Source: Hevea brasiliensis
Taxonomy: Eukaryota > Streptophyta > Magnoliopsida > Malpighiales > Euphorbiaceae
NCBI RefSeq assembly: GCF_030052815.1
Contig: NC_079499.1
Span: forward strand, 82,871,183-82,935,182
DNA length: 64,000 nt
Direction: 5' to 3'
Shown: positions 36,167-47,501 of the stretch, in pieces
Layout: the number at the start of each line of letters is the position of its first letter
How positions within the stretch are numbered: the first letter of the stretch is position 1
The notes under the pieces: model-generated
The model's database searches: none
Seen by the model: only the letters and a program-made list of their open reading frames with translations
Told to the model about the DNA's origin: nothing
Program-made: the position numbers and the translations under genes

Positions 36167-39100
36167 ATGGAAAACGGATCAAAGAAATGGGGTTTTCAGG
36201 CCGATAAGGACCTCAACGCAGCCTCTGCTATAACAGTTCGTGGAGTTCTCAACGAGTTAATCGAGAGTCTCAACAAACAAGACCAAAGACCAGTTATTCC
36301 TCTCGGTCACGGCGACCCTTCTGCCTTCCCTTGCTTCCGTACCACTTCTGTTGCCGAAGATGCCATTGTCGACGCCTTAAAGTCCGCCAAATTCAACTGC
36401 TATGCACCGACTGTTGGTATTCTTACTGCCAGGAGGTATTCCTATTATTTTTTTTACAAGTTTTTTGTTATTTCATATTTGAAGTTGAACTGATCTATCA
36501 GGTTAAATATATATATACAATTATCAATAGCCTATGTCTACAGCTTCGTTTTTCTTTACAAGTTAATTTGAATGGAATTATTAATATTCCCGTGTAACTC
36601 TCTCCTCCTTCGTTGATTCATCTTGAATGTTATTGATCATATTTGGTGGGTTTTTTTTTTCCTCTGCATATGTTGGATTGGATTCTGTGTTAATTCGTAA
36701 TGTTTGTTGCTTGGGTTTGGGTTTTGTAGTCTGTACGGTGAGCGTTGCGAATTCATATTTTGATCCCTCAAATCTCATTATTGCTGTTGCTGACGACTTC
36801 TCTTTGCTTTTTACTTTTAGATGATACTTTGGTCCTTTTTTTGGCTTTATGCGTCTGCAGCATCAGAAAATAGGACAAAAATAATTAATTTCACCAGGTT
36901 TTGTGAGATATTTTAAGAAATTGTATCACGCACAGTTGTTAAAGGCTCAAGACGCGCTAAAGCGCCAAGGAGTGCAAGGCTCAAGCGCGAGCCTAGGCAC
37001 ACAAGGTGCAAGGCTCAAGCGCGCGCCTGAGCGAGGTTAGGCGCAAAAGTAAAAAATTTAAAAAGTTCATAAAAATCAAATAAATGTGATGCTTTTCTTT
37101 TTTTTTTTCTTTGGCATATATCTTGAATTGGCTTTGCTGGTTTGAGTTTAAGTGATTGTCCTTTTTGCTAATGAAAGTGCTTGCTAAAGATAGAAATAAA
37201 GAAAGCATGTCTTTCTAGAACCTTGTGCCTGGAACAAGGCGCACACCTAGGCGCATAAGGCGTTAGGGTTCGAGCCTGGTGAGCCTTGAGCCTGAGGCGT
37301 GCCTGAGGCGTGCCTTTAATAACTATGGTATCTCGTATTTAGTAAAATTCATATTTATATTTTAAATAATGATAAATAAAATCTTTTTCTATTATTTATG
37401 TAATATGCTTGATATTATACTAACACCATTAATTTGGTTGGTGAGCACTCGATGTTTTTAATTCTCTCTTTCGGATAATATATATGTGTGTGATATTATG
37501 TTAGGCAACTTACTGATTAATATACTTATTATTTTATGTACAACATATAATGGGAAAAGTTAAAGTAGCCCATTAACTTTTGTTGTATTTGAGGTGCATA
37601 TCACTGTTGAATTATTGAGGACTATTTTAAGTTGCTAGCGACAAAAGGGACCTCAATAGTTAGTCATAATTGTCATACACTGCCTTTCATATGACTAATT
37701 ATATATCTTGCTAGTTGTAAAAGAGTTATAGGTTATAGGCGGGCAATATAATGTATGGCCATTGGAAAGACTGCAAACTTCATTCTGCTCATTTTCTCAT
37801 CTTTTAAATAATTTCTCTCATTTTTTAATTGCTTCTTGAATCACTAAAAAAGTTTTAAGATTGTCAATTTGCCAATTTCCAATTTCCAATTTCAAACATG
37901 GATTGCATGACCAAATTCCTTTTGTATGTTATGAGCTTTTCTATATCTTGCATTGCATGGAAAGAATGATTATAGTAATTGTTGAATGTGGGAAGCAATG
38001 ACAAAAAAAACAAATGATCTTTCTGTAAAGAAAAACGGTTTTATCCTTGTTTTTATTTGTTAGTTTAAATTCAGGTATTTAAAGAAATATACCAATTACC
38101 ATGTTTTCCTTTAGTGAAATTCTTGATTAAACTTGGCTCATTATAAGCTCAAGACATATTATGTATGGTGTGACCCATATCTAAAATAGGTGAAATTCAC
38201 GTGTTTATTAATGAATTAGGTCTAGGTAAATTTTTTGCAAGAAAGCAAATGATAATAATTATGCTATTAAATGAACAATCTATCCTATTTTACACAAACA
38301 TTTTTTTTTTCTCCTGAGTTTTATGTATTTCAAACTCTTAACAGGGCTATTGCAGATCACCTTAATCGTGACCTCCCATTCAAGTTATCACCAGATGATG
38401 TTTTTGTTACACTTGGATGCACGCAAGCTATTGAAGTCACATTAACTGTTCTTGGTCGACCTGGTGCTAACATTTTGCTTCCAAGACCAGGTTTCCCATA
38501 CTATGAAGCAGTTGCTTCACGATCTAATCTTGAGGTTCGCCATTTTGATCTTTTGCCAGAAAAAGGCTGGGAGGTTGATCTTGAAGCTGTTGAGGCTCTG
38601 GCAGATGAGAATTCTGTTGCCATGGTTATAATAAACCCTGGCAATCCTTGTGGAAATGTCTACAGCTACGGACATTTAAAGAAAGTGGGTATTTCACTAT
38701 TTCTTTAGGTTACATGCTGCTTAATATTTGCTAGTGTGATCTGTAATTATTAAGCTGTGCACGGTTAGAGAATTGGTAACTTCTAGAATAGAATCAAATC
38801 GTAATTGAAAAAAATAAAGAATGAAAGAAAATAATTTTTGTTTTTTTAATTCTTTTGAACACCCTATTTTTTTTTTTTAATTAATAACCCTCAATTTAAA
38901 TTTTCTTTTTATGCAAATGGCTTATCATTATAAAAATTTGATAATTTACTATATTATACAATTAAAATTTCACTATATTTATTATAATACTTGTAAATTG
39001 TTAAGGTTTAAATTTTATTAATAATTATATTTTAAGATTGCTAAAATATATTATAATATATATATAATGATTGTAATTTTTTTAACAAACCCACTTGTTC

Positions 39101-40891
39101 AAAGGATAATATTTAAATTTAAAGAGGTTTTAGTTCAATCCTTGCCACCCTTTTATTAAATATTTTGTGAATTTAATTTAAAAACTTTTAAACACACACA
39201 CAATTGAAGACTAGAAGGTATATCATATAACATGTTAATATACTTATAATTAAGGAAAATGAGATGATTTAATATTTTTAAGAGTATAAATTATTAAGAA
39301 ACAATAGATGAATGAAAAATTGTAGAATGTAGGTTATAATTATAATTATATAAATTATAATTTTAGTTGTACATAGATTTATATATATATATATATATAT
39401 ATATAAATCTTGTGTCGATTCTTTAGTTCTATATAAATTTAAATATGGTTCTCGATTTAATTATTAATGAATAATTAAAATTATATCAAAATAATAAAAT
39501 AAATTCAGTTTTTTTTTTTTTAAAAAAAATGGGAGAATTAATTAGAACTGTGCACATCTTGCTAATTATTGCTTTAGTAAATGGCATTGGTAGGATTATA
39601 TATTATTATATATTCAGTTAGTTGATTTATTGAATGTTAGATTGCAGAGACAGCTAGAAAGATTGGAATAATGGTGATTGCTGATGAAGTATATGCGCAT
39701 CTCACATTTGGGAGTACGCCATATGTGCGAATGGGAACTTTTGGGCCCATTGTGCCTGTGCTTTCACTGGGATCTATATCAAAGAGATGGATTGTTCCTG
39801 GATGGAGAATTGGTTGGCTTGTTACTTCTGATCCCAATGGAATCCTTAAAAATTCTGGGGTATGCTCTTTCTCTACCTCTTTGTAGAAGAATATTCTTGA
39901 TATTTGGCAGTGCCAACAAAATGAATAGATAATGTTTCTCTGTTTTGGGAAGGCCTCTTGTTTTTATCAGTCTTGTGTTTGTTTTCAGGTTGTTGATTCA
40001 ATAGTTAGCTGTCTCAACCTAACCCCTGACCCTGCAACCTTCATTCAGGTTTGTGATTCATGAGAAAATAGTCATGTTGAAACAATAGTATATGCACCTT
40101 TGCCTCTATAAAGGCTATTTTTGTGGCTCGAACCTATGACCTCCAGGTTACAAGTGAAGTAAACCACCTCTTTTGGGAACAGATAAAGTTTAGGAAAATT
40201 TATTATTACATGTTCTTCTCTTTTGATGTTCATGAGCGATGATTTGTTATAAATCTTTTTGAACTTGAGACAACATTGCCTGTTAGCTTAGTACTCATTT
40301 CAGGTTATCTTGAAACATATAATAAATCTTGGCTATGTATCAGGGTGCACTCTCTGAAATCCTCGAGAACACGAAGAAGGATTTCTTTTTGAAAACTACT
40401 AGCTTACTGAGGGAGGCCGTAGACACATGCTATGACATGATTCAGGGAAACCCTTACATCACTTGCCCAATGAAGCCAGAAGGTTCTATGTTTATTATGG
40501 TGAGAGCATCACATACGATATATATGTTTCTTTTTCCTTCAGAAAAATGAAGGAGATAATTATTAACTTCTAAAAAAAAAAAATGTCATAGGCAAAACTG
40601 AATTTGTCACTATTGGAAGGCATCAAGGATGATATGGACTTCTGTCTCAAGCTGGCTAAAGAGGAATCCGTCATAGTTCTACCTGGTAAGACATGTGAGC
40701 AGCATTGAGTTTCTTAACTCATAGTTGTATCATTCTTAGTACTAAATATACAAGCTATTCATGTCTATACAGGGATTGCTGTAGGATTGAAGAACTGGCT
40801 TCGCATAAGTTTTGCCATTGAACCTTCAGCCCTTGAAGTTGGCCTTGGAAGGATGAAGTCTTTCTGTGAAAGGCATGCCAAGAAGCAGTAA
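36167..40891 (+). CDS. TAT: Tyrosine aminotransferase, seven exons
   Basis: A PLP-dependent class I aminotransferase that converts tyrosine and 2-oxoglutarate to 4-hydroxyphenylpyruvate and glutamate, feeding tocopherol, plastoquinone and tyrosine breakdown; the family is usually cytosolic. Exons: 36167-36435, 38345-38684, 39641-39859, 39989-40048, 40344-40499, 40592-40685, 40773-40891. All introns are GT-AG and the frame joins without stops to 418 residues, the normal family length. Visible landmarks: substrate-loop region [44 protein letters not shown] (Asn190), ADEVY (Asp218, Tyr221), [12 protein letters not shown] with the PLP lysine at 251 and Arg259, and [10 protein letters not shown] with the carboxylate-binding Arg390. 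No targeting peptide is evident. The start was chosen because [11 protein letters not shown] matches the family N-terminus. The nicotianamine aminotransferase branch shares these motifs, but the short N-terminus favours TAT. It appears intact. Confidence 0.95.
36931..37327. mobile_element. hAT-type MITE in intron 1
   Basis: A 397 bp element with terminal inverted repeats CACAGTTGTTAAAGGC (left) and CATAGTTATTAAAGGC (right, read inward), two mismatches in 16. It is flanked by 8 bp duplications GTATCACG (36923-36930) and GTATCTCG (37328-37335), one mismatch. Eight-bp duplications and CA-starting ends are typical of hAT. Both subterminal regions are GC-rich and full of AGGCGC/GCGCCT and GAGCCTTGAGCC motifs, with an AT-rich centre and no transposase. 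The contrast with the AT-rich intron is strong. Confidence 0.82.
39380..39405. repeat. (TA)n microsatellite in intron 2
   Basis: About 26 bp of TA. The rest of intron 2 (38685-39640) is AT-rich, with T runs near 38870 and 39510 and nothing else recognisable. Confidence 0.9.
40090..40160 (-). mobile_element. Possible tRNA-derived SINE fragment in intron 4
   Basis: On the reverse strand this reads GTAACCTGGAGGTCATAGG then TTCGAGCCA. That resembles the B-box part (GGTTCGAGCC) of plant tRNA-derived SINEs. No A box, tail or duplication was identified, so this is at best a fragment. Confidence 0.35.
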
Positions 40892-41400
40892 GGATTAATA
40901 TCAGGACATTGAGCTGGAGGGATCAACAGTATCTCGTTGATCCTGAGACTCAATAGTCTGGTTTTCTTAGGATGTTAAAGTCCCTAGTTAGTCAAGGAAT
41001 AAAGATATATCCCTTCTTAGTGATCAAAACATTAGAGGTGGTGCTTGGAGATCAACAACTTTGCGTTGGATCTCAAGGAATTAAACCTTAGAACTGAAGT
41101 GTCATTAGATGTGTAAAATCCTTGCATTAAATGTCGGTTTAGATGATCTACCTTTGAAACTCAAAAATTTCACTTGGGCATTTTCGATTCACTAGCTAGT
41201 TACTCAAGGAATAAAATACCTCTGCTCTTCTTTGTGATTGGAACACAAGAAGGGCTGTGGGTAGAGAACTATAGATCAACAACTATGCGTTGGATCTCAA
41301 GCTTTAATAGTTGCTTGTTCTTGTCAGAAGTTCTGAACTTTAGAGCTGAAGTGCTCATTGGATTTTTAAAGTTCTTGTGTTTTATCTCAGCCTAACCCCT
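40892..41400 (+). repeat. 3' flank of TAT with a diverged direct duplication
   Basis: Downstream of the stop codon two segments about 215-225 bp apart share several phrases: TCAAGGAATAAA (near 40995 and 41205), AGATCAACAACT followed by GCGTTGGATCTCAAG (41050 and 41274), and GAACT..AGA.CTGAAGTG (41090 and 41335). This is an old tandem duplication, probably of the 3' untranslated region. The two AATAAA motifs it carries are candidate polyadenylation signals. The true transcript end is unknown. Confidence 0.6.
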
Positions 41401-43288
41401 TAATTGCTTGAAGTGTGGTTATGTTATAGTAGGTAAGGAAATTTGAAGTATATATATAATTGCATAATCACATAGTATAGAAAAGAGAAGAATAATACAA
41501 GATTCTATAATTATATTCACAGGGAAAAAGAGAGAAAAAGTTCTATTATAACAAAAAAAAAAAAGAGTAAAATACAATCATTTAGAACTCTCAAACTCTA
41601 ACTCCATCTATTGTATTTCTTAAATATCTCACAAATCTATTGGGAAGGGTAAAAAATATAATATTTATTTGTTATCACTACATATCTCACTTTTTATTCT
41701 AATCGGATTGTAAATCTAAAATATTTACGAATCAAACTAAACTAAATTATTAAAGTCTCGTAGTAGTACATTTCAAATATTCATGAGTGGTATTATCATT
41801 TTTATCATTTCATTATAAACAACTTTAAAATCTTACATGTCTAAGATCATTCAAATTTGTGAAATTGATGCATTATTAAAAAAATAAATAAATAAAAAAA
41901 CATTGATATTAAATTATATAACATTAATCATGAAAAAAAATCTTGTAAGTGTTTTGTACAAGGTTAAGGAGGAGTAATTATTATCCTTGTAATTTTCAAC
42001 TTTTTATTAATGTTGTTTGGATATTTAAAGAGATTAGGTTAACTTTTCACCATATTTATATTTATGTCCTCTGGAGGTATTAAATGTCAACATTGGGGAA
42101 CTAGGTTAGTAATTATCTTTTTAAAAATTAAAATTTATTAGGGTAACATTTAACTCTTTGTTTTCGTAAAAAAATTAAATTATTACTAATAATTTGATGT
42201 TTTTTAGAATGTTGCACGAGGACAATTCATGATGAAAAGTCTTGAGTTCATCACTTGTTATATTTGAGGGCTCATCCTCCATTTTTTTTTTTTCATTTAA
42301 ATGTGTCAAACAATATTCAAACCTTCAAAGATAAGAATTATTAAGAGAATTCCATACCAAGTGCATAAAAAAATAATACAGTCAATAAAAGATATGAACA
42401 TTAGCAACATATATGTTGAACTTGAGGGGAAGCATCGAGCTAAGCAAGATAAAGAAGAGTTGAAAAGTGGTAGTAGCGCAATTAAATGAATTGGTTCAGC
42501 TCAGTTATACTTGTAATTTATTTTTAGGTAGTTAGTTTTCAATTTTAGCTAGCTAATTTCATTGTTGCTATGCAGTTGGCACTTAGTTGTAGCTTTCTTG
42601 CTACTTTTCCTTCCTTCTTGCGTTGTATATAAACTAAGGTTAATAATAAAATGGAATAAGATTCTCCCTTTTCTCTTCCAATTCACTTACTAATAGGAAG
42701 GAGCTACTTGATTTGGGAAAAGGATATTATATTAGCGAAGGATGGACTTGAAAAACATGATCCAAAAACTCCAGGAAGGCCTTAGAAAAAAATGTCCAAA
42801 ATGATTTGAGTATATTTAATTATGTAAGTGAAAACTGATCAAGAATTTAAACAAGGCGAAGTTGAAGTCTAACTTTTAATTTATCTTGTGAGATATATAT
42901 TTCATTTGTTTGCCCCTGGAATAGTAATATTTAATCATGATCTAACCTTTTAATTGAGACTAAATGGTATTTTGTATTATTTTTTATTCTTTTTTAGTAG
43001 AGTTGTACATAGTTTTCAAGCTTCCAACCGAATTGAAAAACCGTATTGAATTGATTTTTTTTTTAAGGTTTGGTTTGAGTCTACTTTTTTTACTAAGAAC
43101 TGTATTATACCAAAATCAAATTGAAAATCAATTTAAACATATGTTTTTCTATTTTTTTTAGATGTATTATATACTTTCATTACCAGTATATATATTGTAT
43201 ATGTGGATGATATACAATCTAATAATGTTATCTTTTATTTCTCTGCCTCTTCTTAATAATTTTAGGTATAAATAAATTAAATCACCTA

Positions 43289-43374
<86 letters not shown>

Positions 43375-43453
43375 AAAATTATATAATATGACTAATTCTA
43401 AATTATATATGAACTTTATATTTAAATATTATATAAATTAGAAATACCTAAAA
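41401..43453. other. AT-rich intergenic DNA
   Basis: No gene is recognised. Around 42488-42700 the sequence has a TATA (GTTGTATATAAAC), an AATAAA and a TTCTCCCTTTTCTCTTCC end, reminiscent of a small Copia LTR, but no matching partner or duplication was found. A 62-codon forward frame at 42301-42489 lies beside it without recognisable content. Near 43020 a CCAACCGAATTGAAAAACCG stretch resembles common plant MITE ends. These are all tentative. Confidence 0.35.
43293..43370. repeat. (TA)n microsatellite
   Basis: About 78 bp of TA, 83 bp from the outer end of the reverse gypsy element. Confidence 0.95.
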
Positions 43454-44123
43454 TATGACACCCCTTACCCGTCTACAATGTAGCCGAGCAAGGCATGTCA
43501 CACTCGGTGCCGGAGCGCCTTAACTTATCTTATTTCATTTCTCAATAATTACATTTTATTTTATTATTTTAGGGTCAATTTATTAACTGGAGAAATTGAC
43601 AGAGTTTTCTCTGAATTATTCATAATTTTGACGATTTCCACCTGTTAAAAATCTCAACAATAATTTCAAATATATGTAACTTTTCTCGATCTCAAATCTC
43701 ATCTCTTTATCTCAAACTCAAATCTTTCTCCATTCCATGCATAAATAAATAAATGCTCACATTCATAAAGAAATACTCAATTTCATTAACTTACATAATT
43801 TACAATAATTACATGAGTATATAATTTACATGGCAAAAATTAATGTCTAACACAAAATACAAAATACAAAATATCTGATGAAGAGTAGTGGTCATACCAA
43901 AATACACTACACGGATGAGGTGACACCGGACACAAATGCAGATCTGGACTCTCACTGTGATCCCAGTCTAGGGTCTACTGGGCTCTCACTCCTGGTCTGC
44001 AGTACCTACGCGTGCCAAAAAGCGACGCGCTAAGCACAAAGCTTAATTGTAATGGGCTCGAACCACTAGAGGAATTATCCGCTTTGGCCATAAGCCTCAC
44101 TGTTTTGTCCCATAGGTGGAATG

Positions 44124-44190
44124 GAGAACTTCCCAGGAGGTTACCCATCCTAGAATTTCTCTCAACTGAGCACGCTTAACCCTGGAGTTC
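44124..44190 (-). pseudogene. 5S rRNA-derived segment (inverted copy)
   Basis: Reverse-strand match to the 3' half of plant 5S rRNA: GAACTCCAGGGTTAAGCGTG, GAGAGAAATTCTAGGATGGG, TAACCTCCTGGGAAGTTCTC. Boxes A and C are recognisable. It lies in the Cassandra-like element. Confidence 0.8.
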
Positions 44191-44308
44191 TTTCAACTAT
44201 CCAAGCCATTCCACCAAAAGGCGCATCTAGTGATTAGTTCCCCCATTTTATATATTATTACTTTTTGAGCCCAAGACCATCTCCGTGCTTTGCCGATGTG
44301 GGATGGAA

Positions 44309-44375
44309 GAACTCCAGGGTTAAGCGTGCTCACTTGAGAGAAATCCTAGGATGGGTGACCTCTTGGGAAGTTCTC
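44309..44375 (+). pseudogene. 5S rRNA-derived segment (first forward copy)
   Basis: GAACTCCAGGGTTAAGCGTG, then GAGAGAAATCCTAGGATGGG, then TGACCTCTTGGGAAGTTCTC. This aligns over about 67 nt with the second half of plant 5S rRNA, including the Pol III box A and box C. The 5' half of 5S is absent. Confidence 0.82.
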
Positions 44376-44672
44376 CATTCCACTTATGGGACAAAATCGT
44401 GAGGCTTATAGCCAAAGCGGACAATTCCTCTAGTGGTTGAAGCCCGATCGTTACAATATTGGTATCAAAACCACTAGCGTGTCCTCTTGAGCGATGGTGG
44501 GGCAAACCTCAGCGAGGACGCTGAGTCCCGAAAGGGGGGGAGAAAGGTCCCTTAGGCAAATCCCACATCGACAAAGCACGGAGATGGTCTTGGGCTCAAA
44601 AAGTAATAATATATAAAATGGAGAACTAATTACTAGAGGTGCCTTTTGGTGAAATGGCCTGGAGAGTTGGAA

Positions 44673-44739
44673 GAACTCCAGGGTTAAGTGTGCTCGCTTG
44701 AGAGAAATCCTAGGATGGGTAAGCTCCTGGGAAGTTCTC
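44673..44739 (+). pseudogene. 5S rRNA-derived segment (second forward copy)
   Basis: Same segment in the 3' LTR of the Cassandra-like element, with GGTTAAGTGTGCTCGCTTG and a box C altered to GGATGGGTAAGCTCCTGGG. Confidence 0.8.
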
Positions 44740-45430
44740 CATTCCACCTATGGGACAAAACCATGAGGCTTATGGTCAAAGCGAACAATTCCTCTAGTGG
44801 TTGAAGCCCGATCGTTACATTAGTGGTGCCAATATAATATAAAAAAAAACTAAATAAGTAAATATACAGAAATTATGCTATTATTTCATGCAGACTGAAT
44901 TTTTGATAATTATTTATAATATCTTTCATTTAAGGATTTTTATGTTCATTGTTTAGTTATAAATTTTTAAGATTTATTTTAACTGTCCAAGTAACCTATA
45001 CAAATTGACTGGACTGGATAAACGGGTAAACTAGCACTGGGTATCAAGTACCTTGGGCCGTCACACCATCGGTCACATAGTGTCTGCCAGGTATGCAACA
45101 GAACGACTAACAAGCCATATTAACAATCGAACGTAAAGCTGAGTATGTCAAGTATAACAAAATGGCTAAAAGCCATAATATCACAAAATGGCCATGATGA
45201 CCATAAATCACGAAATGGTATGAAGTTATAGAAAGTACTGCAATCGAAACCCTATTGGCATGGCAACCTATCCAAATCAATCATACTAGGCATACTAGGA
45301 CATATTAACAAAGTTAGGTTTTGGTTCCTTGGATTTGATGTTATGGTGGTTACTATTCACATAACTATTCATTCAAAATTTTGACTTTTTCATTAATAAT
45401 AAATATACAAATTCTAAATACATGGTCATA

Positions 45431-45568
45431 CCATATTTTGAGTTATAAACTTATTGGCAATAGTTGCCAATTCCAATTCAAGACTTATTAGAAGTAATTC
45501 CATATTTTGAGTTATAAACTTATTGGCAATAGTTGCCAATTCCAATTCAAGACTTATTAGAAGTAATT
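45431..45568. repeat. 69 bp tandem duplication in LTR
   Basis: Two identical 69 bp units, 45431-45499 and 45500-45568, starting CCATATTTTGAGTTATAAAC. The partner LTR has a single copy near 63593-63660, so the duplication arose after insertion. Confidence 0.92.
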
Positions 45569-47439
45569 CCAAAATTTCAGATTTCATTACCTATGTTTAC
45601 TGTTTCATTGGACCATTCTACAGTGGGAATTTGGCTAAACTTTCTTCATCAAAGTTGTTCCATAATATCTCTACTTTAATTCCCTTTTTGAATCACTCCA
45701 TTTGAAGTGTTGTAGCTCAAGTTATGACATTTTTACCATAATTGGCCAAAGTGATCTATGTCCAGAATTTCTGGGCAATTTTTGATTCTGGCAGTTTTGG
45801 TAAATTAATTTTGGTCAATAATTTGAGTTGGTTATGGTTAGAATTTGAGTTTATGTTATTCATGAAAGTTATTCTACTATATCTAAGCTTTCCATGGGTT
45901 CATGAATCAGGTCATTTGGACCTCTCTACACAAAGTTATGGCCATTTGAATAAACACTATTCATATGATCATTTTTTAGAGTCCAGATTTTGGTTAGCCA
46001 GATTCAAGCCAAATTTAGGTAACTTTAGGTTGGTTTTTTGGGCACGATCTCTTCATGAAAAATGTGTCATTATGTCCCTAGTTTCACCTCCAATTAGTCT
46101 TACACCAATTGAGACTACACAATTCAACTTATGGCTGCCCAAATCCACTAGACTCAAAGTCTAGAATTTCCAGCAAATGGGCAGCACCTCCAATTCATAA
46201 TTTCATACCACAACCAGTTTCATTTTATAGTCAAACTATATCAAATGGTCACTAATTGACCATTAGAACATCAATTCCATAATAATTTGATAAAACCCTA
46301 ATTTTGGCTCAAACCCTAATTGATCATAATCACAAATCTTACATTACACATAAAGTTTAAGACTCTAATCTACTTATGCTCATCAAAAGCCATCACTACA
46401 CCACTTTAATTCAATTAAAAGTCATCAAAACCCTGGCATACTTATGGCTACCGAAATTCAAGGGAGTCTAATATGCATATTTTTGTTTCAATCCCATCAA
46501 TTTCTCACTCAATTAATGGTCCTAACAAAGAATATATAGAGAGAGAGGTGAGAATTGACACTAACCTTTGTTGATGATTTTCTAAACTTGCCTAATCTTC
46601 ACTTTCTCTCACTTTCTTGGTTTTCAAACACCTTAGCAAGGTCAAAGATTAAATTTTTATGTTTGGAGGTAGGGAAAATATAGAGGAATTTGAGGGAAAA
46701 ATAAGGTTTAAAAGTGTATCAATGGAGGTTTGGCTTGGGAGAGAATTCGGCTAAGTGAGGGAGGAAGAAGAAGATGTGAATTTTTGATTTATTTTGACTT
46801 GTTTTTATCTCTTATAAGGTGCTTGTCTAATTGTGATTGGCTAGGAATTTTAATTACCTCATTTTGACATGTGCATGATGTCATAATTAGCTTTTTTTTT
46901 GTTTCATTTTTATTTTTTTTTCTTCTTCTTTCTTTTACTTATTTTTAAATAAATTTTTATCAATATTTATTTATATTTTATGTCATAAATCTCACCTACT
47001 TAAATGGACATGTTGGTCAAAAATCATCTTTGAAGGTGAAATGACCAAAATGCTCTTAGTTGTACTGACTGAGCTAAAATTATTTGTACCGATTTACATA
47101 ATTTTTCTTATATTTTCTTGGCATTTTACTGTCATCTAAACCTCAATAATCATTCACTTAAGTCCCAAAAATTATTTCACAGTATTTCCCATGGGTTTAG
47201 GGTCGGCAACTGTCTTCCCTGTCGCTTCCCATTAGGTCACCCATCGCCGTAGCTTCGGCTCATTTAACCTCCTTGCATTTCATTTCAAAAATTTTTTCTT
47301 AATTTTTCTTGTCATTATTTAGATTATTTATGACTCATCACTTTAGTTTAAATATAGTTCTAGATATTCTGGCTGTCCAGATAAATATTAGTCACCGGAA
47401 CAGTAGAATATACGGACTACCTAAAATGAGGGCGTTACA

Positions 47440-47455
47440 GCTATTCTCCTCTAAC
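47440..47455 (-). other. Polypurine tract
   Basis: On the reverse strand GTTAGAGGAGAATAGC, directly before the 3' LTR and after a conserved AAATTTCGAGGACGAAATTT stretch. Confidence 0.75.
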
Positions 47456-47501
47456 AAAAATTTCGTCCTCGAAATTTACCTGATGCAAACAGCTGAGGGA
47501 A

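Larger units (their letters stand above)
44048..44819 (+). mobile_element. Cassandra-like TRIM element, fold-back form
   Basis: A 772 bp insertion into the gypsy 3' LTR, flanked by TTAAT (44043-44047) and TTAGT (44820-44824), one mismatch. The empty site is seen in the partner LTR near 55848. It comprises a reversed LTR copy (44048 to about 44299), a forward partial LTR (about 44300-44455), a primer-site-like ATTGGTATCAAAACC (44455-44470), a short internal part with a polypurine run AAAGGGGGGGAGAAAGG (44529-44545), and a forward LTR ending CGTTACA (44819). Each LTR copy contains a 5S rRNA-derived segment, the diagnostic trait of Cassandra terminal-repeat retrotransposons in miniature. No protein is encoded. 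Normal Cassandra has only two direct LTRs; the extra inverted copy is odd. Confidence 0.8.
43454..47439 (-). repeat. 3' LTR of second reverse element
   Basis: Read from 47439 it starts TGTAACGCC. Its far end at 43454 reads GGTGTCATA, where partner LTRs have GGTGTCACA, so the terminal CA is mutated. Removing the 772 bp insert at 44048 and its duplication leaves about 3.2 kb. A 69 bp segment is tandemly duplicated at 45431. 5S-like block at 47224-47268. An open frame of 140 codons at 45742-46164 has no recognisable content and lies in LTR repeat sequence. Confidence 0.9.

Noticed and set aside
36167..40891. Nicotianamine aminotransferase as the product
   Set aside because: This sister enzyme shares the motifs, but the short N-terminus and overall similarity to dicot tyrosine aminotransferases make TAT the better name; the two could be separated only by a phylogeny.
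42301..42489. 62-codon forward open frame
   Set aside because: Short, with no family resemblance. The surrounding TATA and T/C-rich end hint at a small LTR rather than a gene, but no partner LTR or duplication was found.
43454..43458. A different LTR boundary at 43456 (TGACACC)
   Set aside because: Partner copies start TGTGACACC, so 43454 with a mutated second base is the homologous start.
44309..44375. Functional 5S rRNA gene
   Set aside because: Only the second half of 5S is present, repeated inside element LTRs with substitutions; it is element sequence.
45742..46164. 140-codon open frame
   Set aside because: It lies wholly in LTR repeat sequence and has no recognisable domain; the related LTR at 63800-64000 does not preserve a reason for selection.
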